NCBI GenBank assembly: GCA_927911515.1
Contig: CAKMQH010000011.1
Location: 1-15,466 of the forward strand
Direction of reading: 5' to 3'
Source: an uncultured Neisseria sp.
GTDB lineage: Bacteria > Pseudomonadota > Gammaproteobacteria > Burkholderiales > Neisseriaceae
Length of the DNA: 15,466 nucleotides
Under the pieces are notes generated by a model, which saw only the letters and a program-made list of their open reading frames with translations, did no database searches and was not told the DNA's origin. The translations under genes and the position numbers were made by a program. This document shows, piece by piece, positions 8,084 to 14,977 of this stretch (its first letter is position 1; every line of letters starts with the position of its first letter).

Positions 8084-8362
8084 ATGAAGTGGGTAACTGT
8101 TGTTTTATCCATCGCGCTCGCTTACTGCCAATACAGCCTTTGGTTCGGGAAAGGCAGTATCGGGCATACGGAAGAATTGCAGGAACAACTTTCCGTACAG
8201 GAGGAGAAAAACCAGACGCTCACTTTGCGCAACCAGTTCCTTGCTGCGGAAGTCGATGATTTGGCGAACGGTCAAGAAGCGATTTCTGAAATTGCCCGTG
8301 TGGAATTGGGTTACGTCCAAGACGGCGAAACCTATTACCGTTTTATCGAACGCAGCCGTTAA
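8084..8362 (+). CDS. ftsB: Cell division protein FtsB
   Basis: 92 residues, intact. A short cytoplasmic start (MKW), one membrane helix (about residues 4-20, VTVVLSIALAYCQYSLW), then a coiled coil (about 28-65, EELQEQLSVQEEKNQTLTLRN) and a small C-terminal domain with the family pattern AISEIARVELGYVQDGETYYRFIE. FtsB forms the FtsQLB complex that activates septal wall synthesis. The eno-ftsB order is common in Beta- and Gammaproteobacteria. AAGG at 8071-8074 sits nine bases before the ATG at 8084; the ATG at 8080 is in another frame. Confidence 0.95.
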   Translation: MKWVTVVLSIALAYCQYSLWFGKGSIGHTEELQEQLSVQEEKNQTLTLRNQFLAAEVDDLANGQEAISEIARVELGYVQDGETYYRFIERSR

Positions 8363-8381
8363 TTGCCCTGATGGAAACAAA

Positions 8382-8393
8382 AGGTCGTCTGAA
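8382..8393 (+). repeat. DNA uptake sequence after ftsB, with a decayed partner
   Basis: Exact AGGTCGTCTGAA. An inverted partner starts at 8434 (TTCAGACG) but diverges after eight bases, so this pair no longer makes a full hairpin. Confidence 0.85.
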
Positions 8394-8449
8394 AAGAAGT
8401 TATTTCTAAGTTTTAGGTATCTATAAACAACTGTTCAGACGTTTCATAC

Positions 8450-8482
8450 AAGCCGGTTTCTGTATCCCACAGAAGCCGGCTT
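8450..8482 (+). terminator. Rho-independent terminator of the eno-ftsB operon
   Basis: A 14-base stem, AAGCCGGTTTCTGT (8450-8463) with ACAGAAGCCGGCTT (8469-8482), one G-T pair and a five-base loop ATCCC. The following TTCTCTCATT is a modest U tract. It appears to replace the decayed uptake-sequence hairpin just upstream. Confidence 0.75.
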
Positions 8483-8731
8483 CTCTCATTCAAAAACGGC
8501 ATCATACTCATTGTCATCATCCTCCTGTTTTATCAATTCATTTACCCTATCCTCCCCCCACTCTCAACACAACAGAGAAATCCTTCCTAGACACACATCC
8601 TTCTATTGAGAAAAATATTGTGCTTCAAATCTAAATCTGCCCCTATTCTTTTTCTAATATGCGGTTTCCAAACGATTTTTGCGGTACAATACCGCCCTTA
8701 AATTTTTCCTTATTTCAAAGTACAAACCGCC
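8483..8731. other. Gap upstream of ttcA, no gene seen
   Basis: Pyrimidine-rich on the plus strand with a run of six C at about 8553-8558. A possible ttcA -10 is TACAAT at 8685-8690 with no convincing -35. No ribosome site of note precedes the ATG at 8732. No uptake sequence is present. Confidence 0.5.
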
Positions 8732-9694
8732 ATGTCCAAAAAAACCAAGCAAGAATTAGAAAACAACAAACTCAACAAACGCCTGCGCCACGCCGTCGGC
8801 GACGCGATTAACGATTTCAACATGATCGAGCCGGGCGACAAAATCATGGTCTGCCTCTCCGGTGGCAAAGACAGCTACGCCCTATTAGACATCCTGCGCC
8901 AGCTCCAAGCTAGCGCACCGATTGATTTCGAGCTGGTTGCCGTCAATCTTGACCAAAAAGCAGCCAGGCTTCCCCGAAGAAGTGTTGCCGACCTATCTTG
9001 AAAGCATAGGCGTGCCGTATAAAATCGTCGAAGAAGACACCTACTCGACCGTCAAACGCGTGTTGAACGAAGGCAAAACAACTTGTTCATTATGCAGCCG
9101 CCTGCGTCGCGGAATTCTCTACCGCACCGCAAAAGAATTGGGCTGCACCAAAATCGCCTTGGGACACCACCGCGACGACATCCTCGCCACCATGTTTTTA
9201 AATATGTTTTACGGCGGCAAACTCAAAGCCATGCCGCCCAAACTGGTGAGCGACAACGGCGAACACATCGTCATCCGACCGCTGGCGTATGTGAAAGAAA
9301 AAGATTTGATCAAATACGCCGAACTGAAGCAATTCCCGATTATCCCGTGCAACCTTTGCGGCTCGCAGCCCAACCTGCAACGCCAAGTCATCGGCGATAT
9401 GCTGCGCGATTGGGACAAACGCTTCCCCGGCCGTATCGAATCCATGTTCTCCGCTCTGCAAAACGTCGTTCCTTCACATCTTGCCGACCCAGAGCTTTTC
9501 GACTTCGTCGGCTTGGAACGCGGTCAAACCTTGAAACACGGCGGCGACTTGGCGTTTGACAGTGAAAAAATGCCCGAACGCTACTCCGACGGCAGCGAAG
9601 AAGACGAAAGCGAAATCAAAATCACCCCATCTAAACCTGAACGCAAAATCATCAATATTTTTGGCGAACAAGCCAAAAAACTTGCGGTTTATAG
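8732..9694 (+). CDS. ttcA: tRNA 2-thiocytidine synthetase TtcA (three indels)
   Basis: Thiolates cytidine 32 in tRNA, using ATP and an iron-sulfur cluster. The PP-loop SGGKDS is at residues 43-48, and cysteine pairs are at 118/121 (TTCSLCSRLRRG) and 206/209 (IPCNLCG), the cluster ligands of the family. An extra A in 8955-8959 shifts the raw frame inside DQKQPGFPEEVL, so two overlapping raw frames result. Near the end, an extra T in 9658-9662 and an extra A in 9675-9680 convert what should be INILANKPKTCGL and a TAG at 9692-9694 into a read-through to 9725 that translates the terminator. Undoing all three gives 319 residues, the length I recall for Neisseria TtcA. Confidence 0.93.
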
Positions 9695-9708
9695 CGGAAT
9701 TTGTATTT

Positions 9709-9746
9709 TTCAGAACGACCTTTGAAACGCCCCAAGGTCGTCTGAA
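9709..9746 (+). terminator. Uptake-sequence hairpin terminating ttcA
   Basis: TTCAGAACGACCTT (9709-9722) pairs with AAGGTCGTCTGAA (9734-9746, exact uptake sequence at 9735-9746), followed by TTTTTAT. The left arm has one extra A against the invariant uptake sequence. It lies 15 bases after the corrected ttcA stop, which supports that stop over the raw one at 9725. Confidence 0.75.
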
Positions 9747-9884
9747 TTTTTATATCTAAAATTTAACGTATTCTCCAGTTTGCATCACCTAACTATTTTC
9801 TAGCAAACTCAGTATCATTCTTCCTTTTCCTGACAAGACATACAGAAACATTCCCAGCATATTTTTGCAGTTGCTTTTGCTGTG

Positions 9885-9970
9885 AAACTACATAAAGCAC
9901 GATCCGTTATAGATAACAATAAAAGGTCGTCTGAAAACAGGTTTTCAGACGACCTTTTCGTTTTTTATCT
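9885..9970 (+). repeat. Terminator module, copy 1 (partner at 14692-14775)
   Basis: About 85 bases closely similar to 14692-14775: GAAAC, then CATAAAGCACGATCCGTTAT against CATAAAGCATGATTCGTTAC, then the uptake-sequence hairpin and CGTTTTTT. Here it lies 190 bases past ttcA, which already has its own terminator, so it does not obviously serve a neighbouring gene. Confidence 0.75.
9921..9958. terminator. Perfect uptake-sequence inverted repeat terminator
   Basis: An 18-base perfect stem, 9921-9938 with 9941-9958, holding two exact uptake sequences (9924-9935 plus, 9944-9955 minus), followed by TTTTCGTTTTTT. It is the strongest hairpin in the window. Confidence 0.85.
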
Positions 9971-10101
9971 CTCAACAATGGTTTGAATTGGAATGGGGGG
10001 GATATTTAAGTAGAATGAGTGAGGAAATTTTGTAAAGGTCTCCTCATGATGATTCTAGGAGGTAGCTGATTTTAATAGCACTTTTCATCATTTATAAAAA
10101 C
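9971..10101. other. Gap without a gene between two terminators
   Basis: Nothing coding is seen. It contains a run of seven G at 9995-10001 and a loose inverted repeat TGAGGA...TCCTCA around 10019-10045. Possibly a junction remnant of the adjoining adhC-fghA insertion. Confidence 0.4.
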
Positions 10102-10126
10102 AAAAGGCATCAATCCGATGCCTTTT
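10102..10126. terminator. Rho-independent terminator, likely of adhC-fghA
   Basis: Stem AAAAGGCATC (10102-10111) with GATGCCTTTT (10117-10126) and loop AATCC. On the minus strand it is followed by TTTTGTTTTTATAAA and lies about 70 bases after the corrected fghA stop, so it ends the minus-strand operon. It can also work on the plus strand. Confidence 0.8.
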
Positions 10127-10194
10127 TAATTCATTAACATAAAAAATTAACGTTCACTTCAACGTTTAATCGATTCACGAATCACTTCTTTGGC

Positions 10195-11023
10195 TTACTT
10201 CAAAAATGCCGCATGATACGCAATATGCTCACCAATAAAAACTGGCGATGAAGTAATAGCTATGATCGTAGCCTTTGTGAAAGCGCACATCTATCGGCTG
10301 ATTTGCCGCACGACAGGTTTCAATAAAATCTTCGGTACGTAATTGTGTTGGCAAAAACTCATCTTCTAAGCCCTGATCAATGCGCATACCTTGCACTTTA
10401 TAGCCTTGTTGAATGAGCGAGCCGGCGTCATATTGCTGCCATTTTTCACGATCTTTTCCCAAATAAGCAGAAAAAGCTTTCTCCCCCCAAGGCACAAGGC
10501 TTGGCGACAAAATAGGCGAAAAAGCTGAAACACTTTGATAACGTTCCCGGTTTCGCAATGCCAATACCAATGCACCGTGTCCACCCATTGAATGTCCCAT
10601 AATGGAACATTTGCCGTTGGTAGGAAAATTTTCCTTAATCAGACGGGGCAACTCGTTCAAAATATAATCATACATTTGATAATTCATCGCCCAAGGCTGC
10701 TCGGTCGCATTAAGATAAAAGCCTGCACCTTGCCCTAAATCATAAGCAGCATCGTTCGGCACTTGCTCTCCGCGAGGGCTGGTATCGGGGGCAACTACAA
10801 TCACTTGATGTTCAGCAGCATAACGCTGAAAGCCTGATTTGGTAATGAAATTTTGTTCAGTACAAGTCAAGCCGGAAAGCCAATAAATCACACCAAGCGG
10901 TCGATTCTCCTGATTATCCGGCAAATAGACTGCAAATTTCATTTCGCATTGCAGCGTTTGGGCATGATGTGCCCAAACTTGTTGCGAACCGCCGAAAATT
11001 TGATGTTGTTCAATCAGTTTCAT
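10195..11023 (-). CDS. fghA: S-formylglutathione hydrolase (esterase D), one frameshift near 3' end
   Basis: Hydrolyses S-formylglutathione to formate and glutathione, the second step of formaldehyde detoxification. Alpha/beta-hydrolase fold: nucleophile S145 in GHSMGG, likely triad partners D221 (DQGLEDEF) and H254 (KGYDHSYYF), and oxyanion region WLSGLTCTEQNF (49-60). The raw frame ends at 10229 with ASFYW, but the A run at 10237-10241 has 5 bases where 4 are expected. Removing one gives ASFIGEHIAYHAAFLK and a TAA at 10195-10197, 275 residues. It starts eight bases after the adhC stop with AAGG in between. From memory the protein is very close to the Haemophilus influenzae enzyme, suggesting transfer. 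Also called estD. Confidence 0.95.
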
Positions 11024-11031
11024 CTCGGGCC

Positions 11032-12168
11032 TTAGTAATGAATAACAGCGCGGATCGATTTACCTTCGTGCATTAAATCAAAGGCTTCATTGATTTGATC
11101 GAGTGTCAGTGTGTGGGTTACAAATGGTTCTAACTCGATATCGCCTTTCATTGAATCTTCGACCATTTTCGGAAGTTCAGAGCGGCCTTTCACGCCACCA
11201 AATGCCGAGCCTTTCCAAACACGACCTGTTACCAACTGGAACGGACGAGTTGAAATTTCTTGTCCTACACCTGCTACGCCGATGATAATGGATTGTCCCC
11301 AACCACGGTGTGCACTTTCTAATGCTTGACGCATTACGTTTACGTTGCCGATACATTCAAAAGTGTGGTCAATGCCCCATTTATTGATGTCTAACAACAC
11401 ATCTTTGATTGGTTTATCGTAATCGTTTGGGTTTAAACAATCAGTTGCACCGAAGTGTTTTGCCAACTCGAATTTTGCGGGATTGGTATCAATGGCAATA
11501 ATGCGGCCCGCTTTGGCTTGACGCGCACCTTGCACCACAGCCAAACCAATCGCCCCCAAGCCAAACACCGCCACAGAGTCGCCTTCTTGCACTTTTGCCG
11601 TATTATGTACCGCACCAATACCTGTAGTAACGCCACAGCCGAGCAAACATACTTGTTCGTGGTTGGCTTCGGGGTTGATTTTCGCCAATGAAACTTCCGC
11701 AACAACAGAGTATTCACTGAAAGTCGAACAACCCATATAGTGATAGATCGGCTGACCCTGATAAGAAAAACGCGTCGTGCCGTCCGGCATTAAGCCTTTA
11801 CCTTGCGTCTCACGTACCGCAACGCATAAGTTGGTTTTACCTGAACGGCAAAACTCACATTCGCCACATTCAGCGGTGTAAAGAGGAATGACGTGATCAC
11901 CCGGTTTTACACTTGACACACCTTCGCCCACAGCAACGACCACACCCGCACCTTCATGTCCAAGCACCGCAGGGAATACGCCTTCAGGATCGCTTCCTGA
12001 TAATGTAAATGCATCAGTATGACACACGCCCGTATGGGTATTGCGGATTAACACCTCGCCTTTGCGGGGCATTTCTACATCGATTTCCACAATTTGTAAG
12101 GGTTGATTTGGGGCGAATGCTACCGCAGCACGAGATTTGATAGTTGAATTGGTTTGTTTGATTTCCAT
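11032..12168 (-). CDS. adhC: S-(hydroxymethyl)glutathione dehydrogenase (class III alcohol dehydrogenase)
   Basis: Oxidises S-hydroxymethylglutathione (glutathione plus formaldehyde) to S-formylglutathione with NAD+; also reduces S-nitrosoglutathione, protecting against nitrosative stress. 378 residues, intact. Catalytic zinc ligands C49 (GVCHTD), H71 (GHEGAG) and C178 (LGCGVTTG); structural zinc C101, C104, C107, C115 (CGECEFCRSGKTNLC); dinucleotide loop GLGAIG at 203-208. First gene of the operon with fghA. The promoter just upstream has a MerR-type dyad, fitting NmlR-family control seen in Neisseria and Haemophilus, though no regulator gene is in the window. No uptake sequence lies within adhC or fghA. 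Confidence 0.96.
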   Translation of the reverse strand: MEIKQTNSTIKSRAAVAFAPNQPLQIVEIDVEMPRKGEVLIRNTHTGVCHTDAFTLSGSDPEGVFPAVLGHEGAGVVVAVGEGVSSVKPGDHVIPLYTAECGECEFCRSGKTNLCVAVRETQGKGLMPDGTTRFSYQGQPIYHYMGCSTFSEYSVVAEVSLAKINPEANHEQVCLLGCGVTTGIGAVHNTAKVQEGDSVAVFGLGAIGLAVVQGARQAKAGRIIAIDTNPAKFELAKHFGATDCLNPNDYDKPIKDVLLDINKWGIDHTFECIGNVNVMRQALESAHRGWGQSIIIGVAGVGQEISTRPFQLVTGRVWKGSAFGGVKGRSELPKMVEDSMKGDIELEPFVTHTLTLDQINEAFDLMHEGKSIRAVIHY

Positions 12169-12212
12169 TATTTTTTCTCTTTAATTCATTAACAAAATGA
12201 CTAGATGACAGC

Positions 12213-12243
12213 AGTTTATACTTTGGACTTCAGTCTAAAGCAA
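12213..12243 (-). promoter_or_regulatory. adhC-fghA promoter with MerR/NmlR-type operator
   Basis: A 20-base near-perfect dyad at 12221-12240, CTTTGGACT-TC-AGTCTAAAG, lies between a -35 TTGCTT (12243-12238) and a -10 read either as TATAAA (17-base spacer) or TAAACT (19-base spacer). A dyad filling a long spacer is the hallmark of MerR-family activated promoters; NmlR is the known regulator of adhC in Neisseria and Haemophilus. The regulator assignment is inference from family knowledge. Confidence 0.7.
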
Positions 12244-12311
12244 GCGTTTTTTGTAATTCTGCTCCGGCAGTAGCTTGATCAACTGAAAGACCACCATACA
12301 ATCGGCAGTTA

Positions 12312-12503
12312 ATTAGAATACTATTAAATATCATTTCTTATTTTAAATTAATAAACAAAACAATAATATAATTTATTATATCTTTCCCAGTATTTTATTC
12401 CCCGATACAATCAACATCGTACCAAAAAAAGAAAAAATCTTTTAATGTCAAATAGATAGCGTTATTTATTTTCCCCAGCAACTTGTTCTCAAGGAAAGCC
12501 ATC
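12312..12503 (+). repeat. RTX upstream module, copy 1 (partner at 14786-14977)
   Basis: 192 bases clearly homologous to 14786-14977 at a constant offset of 2474 bases. Conserved blocks: ATTTTAAATTAATA, CAATAATATAA with a small A/T dyad, CGATACAATCA (possible -10 TACAAT at 12406-12411, -35 weak and differing between copies), TGTCAAATAGATA, AGCAACTTGTTC and the ribosome site. It probably carries the promoter and leader of the gene. Confidence 0.8.
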
Positions 12504-14638
12504 ATGGCCAATACATTGCACTCTTTACCCGGCAACGCAGCAAATAATAAACCCGTCGTCCTTAAAGGAACGCCCCGTAATGACGTTTTACATGGCAGTC
12601 TCGGGCATACCACATTTTACGGCGGCTTGGGCAACGATATTTATTACAGTAAGAACGCAGGCGACACCATTGTTGAATATGCACATGAAGGCACCGATAC
12701 GGTTTATGCCAGTACAAACTTTGCCTTACCAAACCACGTCGAAAACCTGACACTGGAAGGCGACGGCAACACCTTTGGATTTGGCAACAACTCCAACAAT
12801 ATTCTGACAGGCAACAAAGGCAACAACCGCTTGAGCGGCGGTAACGGAAGTGACAAGCTCTACGGTATGGACGGCAACGACCAACTGATAGGCGGCAATG
12901 ATCGCGACTATCTTTACGGAGGTAACGGAGATGACTTTCTACAAGGCGACGAAGATGACGACCTGCTCGATGGCGGACACGGCGATGACAAATTATACGG
13001 CGGTAGTGGCGCAGACAGCATGAGCGGCAGACACGGAATGATAGTTACTATGTAGATAATGTAAACGATACAGTTATCGAATATAGTGGAGAAGGTACCG
13101 ATACCATTTACAGTAGCGTTTCCTACACTGCCCCAGCCAACGTCGAAAAATTAACACTGACAGGCGACAGCGACACCTCTGGATTTGGCAACGACTCTGA
13201 TAACACACTGACGGGAAATAGCGGCAACAACCGCTTGAGCGGTGGTCGTGGAAGTGACTATCTCTACGGTATGGCCGGTGACGACCAGCTGATGGGCGAT
13301 GATGGTATCGACCATCTTTACGGAGGTGATGGAGATGACGTTCTACAAGGAGGTGGAGAAACGGACTGGCTCTATGGTGGAAATAACAACGACCGGATCG
13401 AGGGCGGAGATGGCAGCGACAATCTCTGGGGCGGAGATGGCGATGACACTTTAGACGGTGGCAGTGGCGTAGACGGTATGAGCGGCGAAGATGGGGATGA
13501 CATTTACTATGTAGATAATGTGGCCGATATCGTTTCCGAACGGGCTGGAGAAGGTAACGATACCATTTACAGTAGCGTTTCCTACGAGATAAAACACGGC
13601 TCTGCAGTTGAAAGCTTGATACTGACAGGCAATGGCAACCTCAACGGCTTCGGTAACTTTTTCAACAACACCCTGATAGGCAACAGCGGCAACAACCTCT
13701 TGGACGGTGGTTGGGGGGCAGACAAGCTCTACGGTATGGATGGTGACGACCTTCTGATCGGTGGTGATGATAACGACTCTCTTTACGGAGGTAACGGAGA
13801 TGACATTTTATATGGTGATCGAGACCACGACGTACTTGATGGTGGAAACGGTAACGATATTTTATACGGCGGCACCGATACAGACCGCATGAGCGGTGGG
13901 GACGGAAATGATGTCTATCATGTGGACAATGTAAATGACAAAGTTATCGAGCAACCGGGAGAAGGTACCGATACCGTTTACAGTAGCGTTTCCTACACCG
14001 TCTCAGCAAATGTTGAAAACCTGACTTTGACAGGCAGCAGCAACATCAACGGTATTGGTAACCATGGTGACAATTTCCTGACAGGCAACGACGGCCATAA
14101 TCATTTGAGCGGTCATAACGGCAATGATTTCCTGTACGGCATGAGCGGCAACGACACACTGTCAGGCGGCAATGGAAATGACCACCTCAACGGTGGAGAT
14201 GGTAATGACAGACTATTAGGTGGCAATGGACATGATTACCTCAACGGTGGAAACGGCGATGACTATCTTGCAGGAGGAACGGGTAGCAATACCATCGTCA
14301 CAGGTGCAGGCAGAGACACCATCGCCTTTACCCCATCAGATATCCATGATGGAAGCATAGATCGTGTACTCGACTTTGACCCTAATATGGACAAACTCGA
14401 CCTATCTGCTATACGTCCGCTGTTGAGTGGCGGCAGCGAAAATTTGAGTTGGTCAGAGATGCTGTTTTACCGCTCTTATACTCACTCTTACCACAACTAC
14501 GACAGTTCTTATCTCATCTTCGATTCAGTGGACAAAACTCTTGCTTATCATGCAGCAGGAACATTCAGTAATATTGTATTTGCCAAATTTGAGAGCAACC
14601 AAGAACTATGGTTGGGCCCATCCAATATCATCGGCTAA
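12504..14638 (+). CDS. Repeat-only RTX-type calcium-binding protein, one frameshift
   Basis: The ATG at 12504 has AAGGAAAG five bases upstream. Restoring one A at 13037-13038 (GGAATGAT should read GGAAATGAT) joins the two raw frames into about 711 residues. After some 25 residues it is almost all GGxGxDxLx nonapeptides, which bind calcium in beta-rolls. These are grouped in four modules starting with (N)D-x-YYVDN-x-x-D-x-VIE-x-x-GEGTDTVYSSVSYT, then ANVENLTLTG, GFGNNSNNTLTGN and five to seven nonapeptides; module spacing is 135, 153 and 137 residues. The last 120 residues resemble serralysin-type C-terminal domains (DTIAFTPSDIHDGSIDRVLDF, KLDLSAI), the usual type I secretion signal region. 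There is no catalytic or pore-forming domain and no signal peptide. No secretion genes are in the window. Role unknown; adhesin or matrix protein is possible. Confidence 0.88.
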
Positions 14639-14691
14639 AGATTTGCTAAAAAGAACAGACCATTTAAAACGAATCTGCCTTTACTGGGAAA

Positions 14692-14775
14692 CGACACATA
14701 AAGCATGATTCGTTACAGATAGCAACAAAAAGGTCGTCTGAAAATCAGTTTTCAGGCGACCTTTTCGTTTTTTCA
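14692..14775 (+). repeat. Terminator module, copy 2, after the first RTX gene
   Basis: Partner of 9885-9970. It follows the RTX stop by about 55 bases and is joined directly to the next RTX upstream module at 14786. Confidence 0.75.
14728..14765 (+). terminator. Uptake-sequence hairpin terminating the first RTX gene
   Basis: Stem AAAAGGTCGTCTGAAAA (14728-14744) with TTTTCAGGCGACCTTTT (14749-14765), one G-T pair, loop TCAG, followed by CGTTTTTT. It contains an exact uptake sequence at 14731-14742 and one with a single change at 14751-14762. Confidence 0.85.
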
Positions 14776-14785
14776 CCCTCTCGAC

Positions 14786-14977
14786 ATTAAAATACTATTC
14801 AATATTATTTCATATTTTAAATTAATATAAAAAACAATAATATAAATTATTATATCTTTTGCATTATTTTTATTTCTCGATACAATCAGCATCAAACATA
14901 CAAGAAAAAACCTATAAATGTCAAATAGATATTTATATCTATTTTTTCCTAGCAACTTGTTCACAAGGAGAGCCATT
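14786..14977 (+). repeat. RTX upstream module, copy 2
   Basis: Partner of 12312-12503, with the same spacing to the start codon. Here the possible -35 reads TTGCAT, 16 bases before TACAAT, where copy 1 has TTCCCA, so the copies may differ in promoter strength. Confidence 0.8.

Noticed and set aside
9995..10001. Run of seven G as a phase-variation tract
   Set aside because: It lies between two terminators with no promoter or start codon in reach.
12230..12334. A 34-codon minus-strand frame (MIFNSILINCRLYGGLSVDQ and on)
   Set aside because: It ends inside the adhC operator and begins in the RTX upstream repeat, without a ribosome site. Probably chance, though its tail looks somewhat protein-like.
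12780..14290. Regular short repeats resembling a CRISPR array
   Set aside because: The repeats are in-frame glycine/aspartate nonapeptides without constant repeats and unique spacers.
14918..14977. Upstream in-frame ATG for the second RTX gene, and a TTG at 12483 for the first
   Set aside because: The matching ATG in copy 1 meets a stop after four codons, and strong ribosome sites precede 12504 and 14978 in both copies.
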